A DNA stretch of 64,000 nt, taken from NCBI GenBank assembly GCA_017546785.1, contig JAFYRW010000038.1:1-64000 (forward strand). Direction: 5' to 3'. Both the position numbers and the translations under genes were made by a program. The notes under the pieces were generated by a model. That model was not told the origin of the DNA. It did not search any database and was given only the letters and a program-made list of their open reading frames with translations. Positions 45,320 through 54,817 of this stretch are shown here, in pieces (the stretch's first letter is position 1; each line of letters begins with the position of its first letter). Origin of the DNA: Bacteroidaceae bacterium (GTDB lineage Bacteria > Bacteroidota > Bacteroidia > Bacteroidales > Bacteroidaceae).

Positions 45320-46194
45320 AAAATATACTTATCACAGGAGCCAACGGACAATTAGGCTGTGAGATGCGTCGCTTGGGCGAATTCTCGGCCAATAATTATA
45401 TTTACACCGATGTTGCTGAGCTTGATATAACAGACAAGGCTGCCGTTGCCCATTTTGTGTCGAGCAATGCAATAGACGTTGTTGTGAACTGTGCCGCATA
45501 CACCAATGTAGACAAGGCCGAGAGCGATGAGACTGTTGCCGAGCTTATAAACGCCACAGCGGTCAGCAATCTTGCCGAGGCGGTAAAGGCTGTCAATGGC
45601 ACTCTTGTCCATATATCAACCGACTATGTGTTTGGTTGCGACGGTAACACTCCACGCACCGAGGATATGCCGCTCGCACCATTGGGCGTCTATGGATTGA
45701 CTAAGCTTCACGGCGAAGAGGCTGTTGCTAAAAGTGGCTGCAAGGCCATAATAATACGTACAGCGTGGTTATACAGCGAATTTGGACATAATTTTGTAAA
45801 AACAATGCTTCGTCTCACCGCCGAGAAGGAGAGCCTTAAGGTTGTCTTTGATCAGGTAGGTACGCCAACCTATGCGGGCGACCTTGCCCTTACTATATTC
45901 TCGATAATAGAGGGTGATATGTATGCCGGCAACGAGGGAATATATCATTTTAGCGACGAGGGAGTATGCTCGTGGTACGACTTTGCAATGGAGATTGCCC
46001 GCCTTGCCGGACATAAGAAATGCAAGATAGAGCCCTGTCACAGCAGCGAATTTCCTACTCCCGTAACTCGCCCTCCCTATTCGGTGCTCGATAAGACAAA
46101 AATTAAACAGACATTCGGAGTAGATATTCCTCATTGGAAAGAATCGCTCATATATTGTTTGAAACGTATACTAACAGCAAATAAAATTCAATAA
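45316..46194 (+). CDS. rmlD: dTDP-4-dehydrorhamnose reductase
   Basis: A 292-residue short-chain dehydrogenase with GANGQLG at the N-terminus (nucleotide binding), the STDYVFGCDGNTP motif, and the YGLTKLHGE catalytic YXXXK at about 131-136. IIRTAWLYSEFGHNFVKTM follows. It performs the last reduction to dTDP-L-rhamnose. It overlaps rmlC by four bases and ends two bases before the rmlB ATG. Confidence 0.95.
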   Translation: MKNILITGANGQLGCEMRRLGEFSANNYIYTDVAELDITDKAAVAHFVSSNAIDVVVNCAAYTNVDKAESDETVAELINATAVSNLAEAVKAVNGTLVHISTDYVFGCDGNTPRTEDMPLAPLGVYGLTKLHGEEAVAKSGCKAIIIRTAWLYSEFGHNFVKTMLRLTAEKESLKVVFDQVGTPTYAGDLALTIFSIIEGDMYAGNEGIYHFSDEGVCSWYDFAMEIARLAGHKKCKIEPCHSSEFPTPVTRPPYSVLDKTKIKQTFGVDIPHWKESLIYCLKRILTANKIQ

Positions 46195-46196
46195 GT

Positions 46197-47339
46197 ATGG
46201 ACTTTAAACGTAATATAATGGTAACGGGCGGTGCAGGATTCATCGGCAGCCACGTTGTCCGTCTCTTTGTGAACAAATATCCCGAGTACAGAATAATAAA
46301 TGTAGACAAGCTTACCTATGCGGGTAATCTTGCCAATCTTAAGGATATTGAGGATGCTGCAAACTACACATTCGTAAAAGCCGATATTTGCGACTTTGAC
46401 AAGATGCTGGAGCTTATGCAGCAATATTCTATCGACGGCGTAATTCATCTTGCTGCCGAGAGTCACGTTGATCGCTCTATAAAGGACCCCTTTACATTTG
46501 CACGAACAAATGTAATGGGTACATTGTCGCTTCTTCAGGCGGCTAAGCTCCATTGGGAGTCTCTCCCTCAGAAATACGATGGCAAGCTCTTCTATCATAT
46601 ATCGACCGACGAGGTTTATGGAGCATTGGAGCTTAGTCACCCCGAGGGTATTGAGCCTCCTTTCACAACTACAGCATCATCGGAAGAGCATCATCTGGCA
46701 TATGGCGAGGAGTTCTTCTACGAGACAACAAAGTATAATCCCCATAGTCCCTATTCGGCTTCTAAGGCGAGCAGCGACCACTTTGTCCGTGCCTTCCACG
46801 ATACATACGGAATGCCAACAATAGTAACCAACTGCTCAAACAACTACGGCCCTTATCAGTTTCCCGAGAAGCTTATTCCCTTGTTCATAAACAATATACG
46901 CAACCGCAAGCCTCTTCCCGTCTATGGTAAGGGCGAGAATGTGCGCGACTGGCTCTATGTGGTAGACCACGCACGTGCAATAGATATAATATTCCACAAG
47001 GGTCAGGTTGCCGACACATACAATATCGGTGGATTCAACGAGTGGAAAAATATCGACCTTATAAAGGTTATAATAAAGACTGTCGATGCACTTCTTGGTA
47101 ACCCAGAGGGTGCATCGCTCGACCTTATAACATTTGTTACCGACCGTGCCGGACACGATCTTCGTTATGCTATCGACAGCACCAAACTAAAGAACGAGCT
47201 TGGCTGGGAGCCTTCGCTGCAGTTTGAGGAGGGAATAGAAAAGACAGTGCGTTGGTATTTGGATAATCAGCAGTGGATAGATAATATCACTAGTGGCGAT
47301 TATGAAAAATACTATGATGATATGTATAAGAACAGATAA
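46197..47339 (+). CDS. rmlB: dTDP-glucose 4,6-dehydratase
   Basis: A 380-residue extended SDR enzyme that dehydrates dTDP-glucose in the second pathway step. It has VTGGAGFIGSHVVRL near the start, HLAAESHVDRSI at about 84-95 and STDEVYGALE. The catalytic YSASKASSDH follows, then TNCSNNYGPYQFPEKLIPL. Length and motifs are normal. Twenty-two bases separate it from the third flippase gene, so the pathway and export genes are probably one transcript. Confidence 0.96.
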   Translation: MDFKRNIMVTGGAGFIGSHVVRLFVNKYPEYRIINVDKLTYAGNLANLKDIEDAANYTFVKADICDFDKMLELMQQYSIDGVIHLAAESHVDRSIKDPFTFARTNVMGTLSLLQAAKLHWESLPQKYDGKLFYHISTDEVYGALELSHPEGIEPPFTTTASSEEHHLAYGEEFFYETTKYNPHSPYSASKASSDHFVRAFHDTYGMPTIVTNCSNNYGPYQFPEKLIPLFINNIRNRKPLPVYGKGENVRDWLYVVDHARAIDIIFHKGQVADTYNIGGFNEWKNIDLIKVIIKTVDALLGNPEGASLDLITFVTDRAGHDLRYAIDSTKLKNELGWEPSLQFEEGIEKTVRWYLDNQQWIDNITSGDYEKYYDDMYKNR

Positions 47340-47361
47340 ATAAGGAGAGGCTACTTGCTCT

Positions 47362-48810
47362 ATGGGTATAAAGAAGAATTTTGGATATAATCTTATACTT
47401 ACACTGTGTAATTATATCTTCCCGATGATAACATTCCCCTATGTGTCGCGTGTCATACTCGCCGACAATATAGGAGTCTGTGGCTTTGTCGATGGTATAA
47501 TAAACTTTTTCCTGCAGTTTGCAGTATTAGGCATTGGCAGTTACGGTGTGCGCGAGATTGCCCGTTGCGGCAATGATGTAGAGAAACGCAGTAAGATATT
47601 CTCCAACCTTATATTCATAAATATAATACTTACGACTATTGCCGTTGTAGTGCTTGTCGCATTGACACTGAAAGTAGACCGCCTGCAATCCTATCGCGAG
47701 TTTCTTGGTGTAGGCCTTATAAAGATTATATTCAATGCTTTTCTCATAGAGTGGTTCTTTCAGGGAATAGAGCAGTTTAAGTTTATCACTATCCGTTCGG
47801 TAGCAGTGAACTTCTGCTATGTTATTTGTGTGCTGCTCTTTGTCAAGGATGGTGGCGATACTATTGTCTACTATTTCCTTACGTCAGTAGTTGTTGTATT
47901 CAACGCCCTTTTCAATTGGATTACCCGACGCAAATATTGTAAATTGAGTTTCAGGAATTTAGCTCCTAAACCCTATTTGAAGCCAATATTTACATTCGGC
48001 TATTATAGGATTCTTACATCAATGTACACAACATTCAATGTAATATTCCTCGGCCTTGTATCGGGAGACACACAGGCGGGATACTTTACGGCCTCCACAA
48101 AATTGTACACAATAATAATGGCAGTGTTTACCGCCTTTACAACGGTGATGATACCCCGTGTAAGCTCAATGCTGCAGTCCAAAGAGTACGGTAAACTACA
48201 GAATGTAGCCAATGATACATTCGACATTCTTGTCTTTGTGTCGTTGCCTGTAATATTCTTTGGAATGTTCTTTGCACCGCAAATAATAGAATTGGTTGCC
48301 GGCGCAGGATACGAAGGTGCAATAACTCCTTTCAGAATAACAATATCGCTGTTGCTTATAATAGGAATGGAGCAGATTGTCATCCAGCAGTTCCTTATGG
48401 CATCGACGAATATAAGTTCCATACTGTGGCTCTCTACAATAGGCGCTGTCACTGGCATTGTGGTAAACATTCTGTTCACTCCTGAATGTGGTGCCATAGG
48501 CTCGGCTATTGCGTGGTCGCTCTCCGAGATTGTAGTGCTTATGTTCGGAGTCTCTATGATGAAAAAGTATACCAGCCTAAAGGTAAATGTTGCAAAGATA
48601 TTGACTTCTCTCGTCAAATGTACTCCCTATCTTTTGCTGGATATAATAATCTTTATTGCTCTTCCTGAATATATAGAAATGTGGGTGGCATTGATTCTTA
48701 ATGCCCTGTTGTTTGTAGTGCTTAATTTGTTCGTTTATAAGAACGAGGTTGTATCGCGACATTTTAAGCCTATAATGGAAAAGTTGTGTAAAACAAAAAT
48801 GTTGCGATGA
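47362..48810 (+). CDS. Third repeat-unit flippase (Wzx-like)
   Basis: A 482-residue polytopic protein with about 14 hydrophobic segments and the flippase start KKNFGYNLILTLCNYIFPMITFPYVSRVI. It carries GVCGFVDGIINFFLQFAVLGIGSYGVREIARCG, the conserved N-terminal loop of Wzx proteins. It would flip the rhamnose-containing lipid-linked unit made with the four upstream enzymes. It overlaps the GT2 gene by four bases. No Wzy-like gene lies in this plus-strand group. Confidence 0.9.
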   Translation: MGIKKNFGYNLILTLCNYIFPMITFPYVSRVILADNIGVCGFVDGIINFFLQFAVLGIGSYGVREIARCGNDVEKRSKIFSNLIFINIILTTIAVVVLVALTLKVDRLQSYREFLGVGLIKIIFNAFLIEWFFQGIEQFKFITIRSVAVNFCYVICVLLFVKDGGDTIVYYFLTSVVVVFNALFNWITRRKYCKLSFRNLAPKPYLKPIFTFGYYRILTSMYTTFNVIFLGLVSGDTQAGYFTASTKLYTIIMAVFTAFTTVMIPRVSSMLQSKEYGKLQNVANDTFDILVFVSLPVIFFGMFFAPQIIELVAGAGYEGAITPFRITISLLLIIGMEQIVIQQFLMASTNISSILWLSTIGAVTGIVVNILFTPECGAIGSAIAWSLSEIVVLMFGVSMMKKYTSLKVNVAKILTSLVKCTPYLLLDIIIFIALPEYIEMWVALILNALLFVVLNLFVYKNEVVSRHFKPIMEKLCKTKMLR

Positions 48811-49694
48811 TGACAAGAACCATTGGTGTTGTAATCCTAAATTATAAATCGTATAAGGACACAGAGAACCTTGTAAAGGACCTTGTTTCTCAAAAGTGTA
48901 ACCATAATATCATTATTCAGGTAGTAGACAATGCTTCCCCTAACGAGTCGTACGAGTATCTGTCCATAAAGTTAAAGGATACCCCTAATGTCTACGTCAA
49001 TGCCAATAGCGATAATAGCGGCTATGCGCGCGGAAACAATTTTGGTCTGCGCCTGTTAAAGAAACACTCACCGCATTATGCTCTGGTAATAAATAACGAT
49101 ATTAGGTTCGATGTTTCCATATTCGACCGTCTTATTGATGTTTGTGAAAGTATAGATAATGTAGGCGCAGTTGCACCAGTGCAATATTTCCCCAATGGAG
49201 AGCCCGACAAGCAACGTCTGGCAATACCCACCTTTTGGGACGACGTTACCGCATACACCTATATATTCCCCAAAATGCGCAGCACACAGCTTACGCTAAC
49301 CGAAAATACTGCCTATAAAGGTGTGCTGCAGGTAGGTATTGTCCCCGGCAGCTTCACATTTATCGACTATAAACTATTCGAGAGTGTAGGCTTCTTCTCT
49401 GAGGATACATTCCTCTTTTGCGAGGAGCGTTTTCTTGCTCGCAAACTCCGGGATATAGGACGTCTATCGTACATTGTGCTCGACTGTGGCTTTGTGCACC
49501 ACCACTCAAAGACAATAAACAACGAGATTCAGATTATGCGACAGTTCAGACTGTTGCATAATGGTCGCGTGGCATATACCAAATGTTTCAGACATTATCC
49601 CAAATTAAAGGTTGCCCTGTTGAATATTATGTTCCTCTATCAGTATACAAGAATAAAAGCCATTAAGGCAGTTAAAAAGTTATTGGGACGATAG
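48807..49694 (+). CDS. Glycosyltransferase family 2-type protein (rhamnosyltransferase-like)
   Basis: A 295-residue GT-A enzyme with GVVILNYKSYKDTENL at the start, VVDNASPNES, and LVINNDIRFD carrying a DXD-like site. VPGSFTFIDYKLFESVGFFSED resembles WbbL-type rhamnosyltransferases. Its place at the end of the rml operon makes dTDP-rhamnose the obvious donor. This is inference from context and similarity, not proof. It ends 11 bases before the convergent PorT-like gene. Confidence 0.85.
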   Translation: MMTRTIGVVILNYKSYKDTENLVKDLVSQKCNHNIIIQVVDNASPNESYEYLSIKLKDTPNVYVNANSDNSGYARGNNFGLRLLKKHSPHYALVINNDIRFDVSIFDRLIDVCESIDNVGAVAPVQYFPNGEPDKQRLAIPTFWDDVTAYTYIFPKMRSTQLTLTENTAYKGVLQVGIVPGSFTFIDYKLFESVGFFSEDTFLFCEERFLARKLRDIGRLSYIVLDCGFVHHHSKTINNEIQIMRQFRLLHNGRVAYTKCFRHYPKLKVALLNIMFLYQYTRIKAIKAVKKLLGR

Positions 49695-49705
49695 TGCATC
49701 CTATG

Positions 49706-50395
49706 TTATTTGTTGAACAGAGTAATAGAGTAGCCTAAGCGTGCGTATATGCTCGTATTTGCCGAGCGGGCAAAGTCGTCGCTCTTGGAGTTATGAAATA
49801 CGTCGCTCAACCCATAGAAATAACGTCCTTCGATAAAAAAGTTGCCTATTATGCTTTTAAACTCTAATCCTAATCCTCCGGCAATGCCATATTCGAACTT
49901 ATTCTCTATGCTCTTGCCGTAAATAGGCTGTATTGTTGTAGGGCGACTGCTTATATTCCAATTGCCTATATAATTCTCGCTCTCACCGATAAAAAAACCA
50001 ATCTGCGGGCCGAGGTTAATGTAGAATTGGAATCCGCGTCTCTCCTTACCGAATGCAAGATGCGCAAAGAATGGAACCTCAACGTAGTTTAGAGTGCGTA
50101 TGTAGCCATTGTCGCTCTTGTCGTCAAAGTCCTCATTGAGTCCTCGTTGCACAAAGTTTACCTCGAGCTGTGCAGCACATATCATATTGAAATAACGTTC
50201 GCTGGTGTATCTTATATTGAAACCACCGTTGAATCCTTCGTGGAAGAATTGGCGTATCATAGGCTGAGTCTCCATACGGTTCATATTGAAGCCACCAGCA
50301 AAGCCAATGTCCAACATACTGCGGGGCTCCTCGACCTGCGAAAAAGCCGTATGTGCAAAGAGTAGTGCAAATATGAATGGGAGAATCTTCTTCAT
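49706..50395 (-). CDS. PorT-family outer-membrane beta-barrel protein
   Basis: A 229-residue protein with a signal peptide (cleavage near HTAFSQ) and an eight-strand-like barrel of alternating polar and aromatic residues. It starts LDIGFAGGFNMNR and ends TSIYARLGYSITLF, a typical C-terminal barrel strand. Small Bacteroidetes barrels of this group (PorT/OMP_b-brl_2) have varied or unknown roles. It overlaps the LysM gene by four bases, which suggests the pair works together in the envelope. Confidence 0.75.
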   Translation of the reverse strand: MKKILPFIFALLFAHTAFSQVEEPRSMLDIGFAGGFNMNRMETQPMIRQFFHEGFNGGFNIRYTSERYFNMICAAQLEVNFVQRGLNEDFDDKSDNGYIRTLNYVEVPFFAHLAFGKERRGFQFYINLGPQIGFFIGESENYIGNWNISSRPTTIQPIYGKSIENKFEYGIAGGLGLEFKSIIGNFFIEGRYFYGLSDVFHNSKSDDFARSANTSIYARLGYSITLFNK

Positions 50396-52281
50396 CGTTT
50401 GTCAAAATCAATCTTGTCGATAACAAATTCGGGCTTATAGCGTACGAAATAAATCTTCTTGTTCACCATTCCTCCCCAATTGTTCACACGCTCGAATTTG
50501 AATCCCGTCTGAACAAGCCTCGAGGGTAGCTCGTTTATCTTTTCGGGCATATCTGTACTATATTTGCTTATGGCTGCGAGGAATGTATAGCCTGTGTCGT
50601 AGCCCAACATACTGTATCGCGGGAAGGTATTCTGTATGTTACGGTTGTACCAACGTGTATAGTCATTGCGGAACTCGGACGTCTCCACCAATGTAGGATG
50701 GCTGAAGAATGACGCATAGAAATATGTGTCTACCTCATATATCTGACTACCCATATTACTTGCGTATATCTGCCACTCGGGGTAACCGAACAACTTATAT
50801 TCGGGTAAAGCAACAGTGTCGTTGTTGTTCATTAGATGCAATACGGGAAGCACTGTTGCCAATGTTGTTTCGCTAGATGAGATAGGGATAAAGAGGTTAT
50901 TCTTGTCCTGTAACAGCATTGTCGATAGTGTGTCCTGCAAAATGGTGATAATAGAGTCCTGCTTGTACTCGGCATTGAAAAATGCGGTAAGGGGTAGTGT
51001 AGCATAGGGAGCATTCTCTTGTTGCAGTCTCTCTTTCAATGCGTCTACAAACTCTTTCTTGTTGTCTGTCCCGTCAGAAATGAATATTACGTTAGGCTCG
51101 GGGAATTCCTCAAAGAAATGGTCTATTACCTCGGGGAAGAAATATGATTGGATGGTGTTTACAACATACACCATCGGGTTGCGGAATATCTCATCCTCCT
51201 TAGATGTAAAAGGAATAACCAAAGGAATGTTCTTCTCCTTTGCAAAATTGGCAAGCTGCTTGTTGTGCGATGGGTAGAGGGCACCTATTATAAGGTCCAT
51301 ATTGTCTAACTCTCCGCTGTTTATCAGCGGTAGTAGGCTGTTGCTCTCCTTGCCCGAGTCGTATGTGTTTATCTCGAACGAATATCCCTCTTTCTTTAAT
51401 TTGTTTGCCGCAAGAAGAAACCCCTCGTAATATTCAACCATACGGGCCTGTTCGTTGGGAGCATAGCTGTCGAGAAGGAACGGCAGGATAAGTGCCACCT
51501 TTATTCCGTCGAACGAACTTTTGTTGGCAGCAGCGTCGCGCAGCTCCTCCATTTGACGGAATATCTCAGCGTCACTCTTTTCCTGTGGCTCGCCTTTTAC
51601 AACCTCCTGCTTCTGTTGAACAGCCTCTTTTGTTGGGTATGGAATATTGAGAATAGCATTCTTCTTTAGCTTAGCTTTGTCGAGATTCTCTTGTGGATTG
51701 GCTCTTTTCAGTTGATCCTCAGTAATACCGTATTTGCGGGTAATGCTGTATAAAGTCTCGTTACGTTCCACTTTGTGTGTGGTGCGTATCTTTATATTGT
51801 TCTTATTGTCAGGATCTTCTGCCGGGGTCTCTTTTGTCTCCTTTACAAGCACTGCAGTTGTTTGGGGAGTCTCCTTTTTTCTTTGAGGAATAAGAATCAC
51901 CTCGCCGCTGCGGAAATTGGAAATGCTCAATCCTGGGTTAGCGGCACATATCTCTTGAGGAGTGATTTTGTACATTTGTCCCAGACGATAGAGTGTCTCG
52001 CCCGATTTTATAGTATGAAAGATAGCCTTTTTGCCATCATTCTGAATATTGTCGTTGCTGCTTTGACGTATCTTAAGCTCCTGTCCAATATCTATTTTTG
52101 CGGCACTCCCCGGGTTAATGTCTATAATATCCTTCACGGTTGTACCGTACATTTTTGAAATAGAGTAGAGTGTCTGTCCTTTGCTTACAGTATGAATGAA
52201 ATATTCATTATTCTGTGCAGTAGCAGTGGATGCTACGGCCAGTATAGTCAATAGAATGAATATGTGGGCAATCTTTTTCAT
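50392..52281 (-). CDS. LysM-repeat protein fused to a periplasmic ligand-binding domain
   Basis: A 629-residue exported protein using the MKKIAHIF start (an ATG two codons earlier is also possible). After the signal peptide come three LysM modules: about residues 25-71 (SKGQTLYSISKMYG), 86-132 (SGETLYRLGQMYK) and 167-215 (RNETLYSITRKYG). Residues about 255-600 resemble the amino-acid ABC periplasmic-binding (LivJ/AmiC-like) fold, for example IKVALILPFLLDSY. It would bind peptidoglycan and sense or hold a ligand in the periplasm. No membrane permease or ATPase lies beside it. Proteins of this build are widespread in Bacteroidales, with unknown function. Confidence 0.8.
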   Translation of the reverse strand: MKKIAHIFILLTILAVASTATAQNNEYFIHTVSKGQTLYSISKMYGTTVKDIIDINPGSAAKIDIGQELKIRQSSNDNIQNDGKKAIFHTIKSGETLYRLGQMYKITPQEICAANPGLSISNFRSGEVILIPQRKKETPQTTAVLVKETKETPAEDPDNKNNIKIRTTHKVERNETLYSITRKYGITEDQLKRANPQENLDKAKLKKNAILNIPYPTKEAVQQKQEVVKGEPQEKSDAEIFRQMEELRDAAANKSSFDGIKVALILPFLLDSYAPNEQARMVEYYEGFLLAANKLKKEGYSFEINTYDSGKESNSLLPLINSGELDNMDLIIGALYPSHNKQLANFAKEKNIPLVIPFTSKEDEIFRNPMVYVVNTIQSYFFPEVIDHFFEEFPEPNVIFISDGTDNKKEFVDALKERLQQENAPYATLPLTAFFNAEYKQDSIITILQDTLSTMLLQDKNNLFIPISSSETTLATVLPVLHLMNNNDTVALPEYKLFGYPEWQIYASNMGSQIYEVDTYFYASFFSHPTLVETSEFRNDYTRWYNRNIQNTFPRYSMLGYDTGYTFLAAISKYSTDMPEKINELPSRLVQTGFKFERVNNWGGMVNKKIYFVRYKPEFVIDKIDFDKR

Positions 52282-52381
52282 ATACAATGTCGTTGAAACT
52301 TTTTTATCTCTTTTGCTTTATAGTCGGCAAATGTGTTACATTGCGCATTGCTACAGCAATTTATCTGTCTCTTACAATTTG

Positions 52382-52414
52382 CAAATATAACAACAAACGA
52401 GCGAGATATACAAA
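52382..52414 (-). promoter_or_regulatory. Bacteroidetes promoter of LysM operon (-33 and -7)
   Basis: On the minus strand TTTG (52414-52411) is followed after 21 bases by TATATTTG (52389-52382). This is the best two-part Bacteroidetes promoter in the window. It gives a leader of about 90 bases before the ATG. The rest of the gap 52288-52505 is AT-rich without other features. Confidence 0.7.
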
Positions 52415-52505
52415 GTTTACTTTGATATTTCAAAGCGAGTGCAGAATATATTCGCTATAGATCTCTAAAGAGAGTGTAGAAATAAATATTGCTCCTATAA
52501 TTCAG

Positions 52506-53651
52506 TTACGATAAATGTCTCACTTTTTTTCTTAGAGTAACAACGGCAGTTACAAAATATATACAGCAGAGAATCCACAGAGCACGATATTCAAATTGTA
52601 CGTCGGCAATTGTAGCTCTCATCTGATTTATGCTCACAAAGCCGTTTATTCCGAATGTCGATGGTAAAAGATAGGATACTCCTTTCCAATATGCCGGAAT
52701 GTTGCTCGCCGGCCACGATATTCCCGAGAGAAACAAAAAAGGAATGGACGTAAATACAAACAGCAACATAGGAGTCTCGCGCTGATGTATAAATAAAAGG
52801 CTTATTGTCATTGCAAAGAATATGCAGGCAAGCAGATAGGGAAGCATAAAGAATAGCAGCGTTACACCATTACTCAATTGCGACAATCCAAAGAGTGCAG
52901 GCACTATACATAGGATATATGCGGTAACAGGAGTGTATATTGTAAGATAGGCCATTGCTCTTGCGATAATATTGGCAATAATATGCAGGGTGGTGTGTCC
53001 TTCTGTCTCTACGCGCCTCTCGCGGTCGCTGCCTACGCGCATTCCTATTCCTAACAGAAGAGTCTGCTGTAGTATAAGAACCACTATTGCCGGAATAACA
53101 AAGTTGGCGAATCCTGTATTGTTGTTCGACAATCCTATCGATTCATATTGCAGTGGCAGAGTAGCTATCTTCTTCTCCTCTCGGGTGAGTCCTGCAATCT
53201 CCTCAATTTGAATGTCTCTGTTCATTGCGAGGCTTACGTCGGTACAGGCAACCAGTATCGACTTATAATAGAAAAGGCTTGCCATACTGCAATATATGCT
53301 TATATGCGCCTGCTCTCCCTTTGTTATATTATCGTTGAATTCTTCGGGAATAAAAACAATGCCTTTTACTCTATTCTCTTCCAATGCCTCGCGTGCGGCG
53401 AGCATATTGGTTGCTTTCATTGCAGTACGAACCTCGGGTGTTGCATCGAGCTTGCGTACAAAGCTACGGCTGCTGTAGCTATTGGAAAGGTCGCAGACAA
53501 CAACATCAATCTCCCGTACAACCTCTCGGGAATATATATAAGTGTAGAGCAGGGGGTATCCTAACGGAACAAGGATAAAGAATACCGCTACTCCTATGTC
53601 GCTTATGCAACGTCGCAATTCTCCTATATAAATATTAAAAATATCTCTCAT
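52506..53651 (-). CDS. ABC-2-type transporter permease (second of the pair)
   Basis: A 381-residue membrane protein with one helix near the N-terminus (about 20-38), a long extracytoplasmic domain (about 45-180) and five C-terminal helices (about 185-375). This is the ABC-2 exporter layout of YhhJ/YbhR-type pumps. It overlaps the preceding permease by four bases. TolC- and HlyD-like partners lie immediately upstream, so a tripartite exporter is likely. No ATPase gene is in this group. The substrate is unknown (drug, lipid or peptide). Confidence 0.87.
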   Translation of the reverse strand: MRDIFNIYIGELRRCISDIGVAVFFILVPLGYPLLYTYIYSREVVREIDVVVCDLSNSYSSRSFVRKLDATPEVRTAMKATNMLAAREALEENRVKGIVFIPEEFNDNITKGEQAHISIYCSMASLFYYKSILVACTDVSLAMNRDIQIEEIAGLTREEKKIATLPLQYESIGLSNNNTGFANFVIPAIVVLILQQTLLLGIGMRVGSDRERRVETEGHTTLHIIANIIARAMAYLTIYTPVTAYILCIVPALFGLSQLSNGVTLLFFMLPYLLACIFFAMTISLLFIHQRETPMLLFVFTSIPFLFLSGISWPASNIPAYWKGVSYLLPSTFGINGFVSINQMRATIADVQFEYRALWILCCIYFVTAVVTLRKKVRHLS

Positions 53652-54817
53652 TCTAAATATGAAAAGTTAGTGAGCGCTCTCTTCAGTCTCTTTATTACAA
53701 GCAATGGCAATATAAGAAAGGCAAGCAGAGCTGCATAGTGTATGGCTGCCTCGGCAATTGGATAGCCTAATAGCGCCTGATTGCAATATATCATAAAATA
53801 GTGGCGTAGAGGAAACAGGTTCGTCACCGCCCTTATTGCTCCGCTCATTCCCTCTATGGGAAACGAAAATCCCGATATTGAGAATGAGACAACGCCCCAG
53901 AGTGATGCAATGCTCATAGACCATCGTGGGGCGGGAAAGGCTCCGGCAAGGAATACTCCCATACTCTGCGATGCGACAACCAGTAGCAACGATGCCATTA
54001 TCATACTAAAGATTCCATCGTGCACCGGAAAATGCAGAAATCTATAAAGGTACACGTTGTAGAATATTGCAACCAGCGAAAATAGAATAGTCAGCGGGAC
54101 AAGCTTTCCGCAAAGGGCTATGAAAATATTATCGTCGGCCATACGAAGCCAATTTTTTGCGGTGCCACATTTTATTTCACTTGTTATGCTGTATGCCGTA
54201 AGCAGGAATATGAGCAACGACAATACTCCGGGATAGAGTGTGTTGTTAAGGTACACCGCATAGTTCAGCCAGGGGTTACCAATGCTGTGGGTCTCTATTA
54301 CTATAGGCTGCAAGAATATGTCGGCCTCCCTGTCGCTTGCCCCGCGAGCAAGTAACGATGCTCGTCCTATTGCAGCATTTGCAAGCAACGATGTTATATA
54401 CATATCTCTAAAAGTGAGGCTTCCGGCAACAAGATAGCTGTAGTTCAAATAGAACGACACTTTTGGCCGTCGGTTGTCGATAAGAGCCTGTGTGGTCCCA
54501 TCGGGCAAAAGATAGAAGGCATAAATATCTCCTCGGCGCATAGCCGCTGTCGCATCGCCTATATTGGCGTAGCGGGCAATAATATCAATCTGCTGCAGAG
54601 CATCGAGGCTACGCGTAATACCGCGCGTAAAGGCACTGTTATCCCCATCGACCACAGCCACCGGCAGCTTCTCGGGAACACCCTCATCCATAAGCGAGGA
54701 GAATAGTACGAATGTAAACAGCGGTGCAACAACCGAACAGAATATGTAGATAGGACGCGAGAAAATGACTCTTGTCTCACGCCAGAATATTCTTCCTGTC
54801 ATTTTTATTACCGACAT
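53648..54817 (-). CDS. ABC-2-type transporter permease (first of the pair)
   Basis: A 389-residue protein of the same layout as its neighbour: one helix at about 22-42, a long soluble segment to about 175, then five or six helices to the end. A conserved NPWLNYAVYLNNTLYPG segment precedes the second helix. It overlaps the downstream permease by four bases, and its first base is shared with the HlyD-like gene stop. It would form the inner-membrane heterodimer of the exporter. Confidence 0.87.
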   Translation of the reverse strand: MSVIKMTGRIFWRETRVIFSRPIYIFCSVVAPLFTFVLFSSLMDEGVPEKLPVAVVDGDNSAFTRGITRSLDALQQIDIIARYANIGDATAAMRRGDIYAFYLLPDGTTQALIDNRRPKVSFYLNYSYLVAGSLTFRDMYITSLLANAAIGRASLLARGASDREADIFLQPIVIETHSIGNPWLNYAVYLNNTLYPGVLSLLIFLLTAYSITSEIKCGTAKNWLRMADDNIFIALCGKLVPLTILFSLVAIFYNVYLYRFLHFPVHDGIFSMIMASLLLVVASQSMGVFLAGAFPAPRWSMSIASLWGVVSFSISGFSFPIEGMSGAIRAVTNLFPLRHYFMIYCNQALLGYPIAEAAIHYAALLAFLILPLLVIKRLKRALTNFSYLE

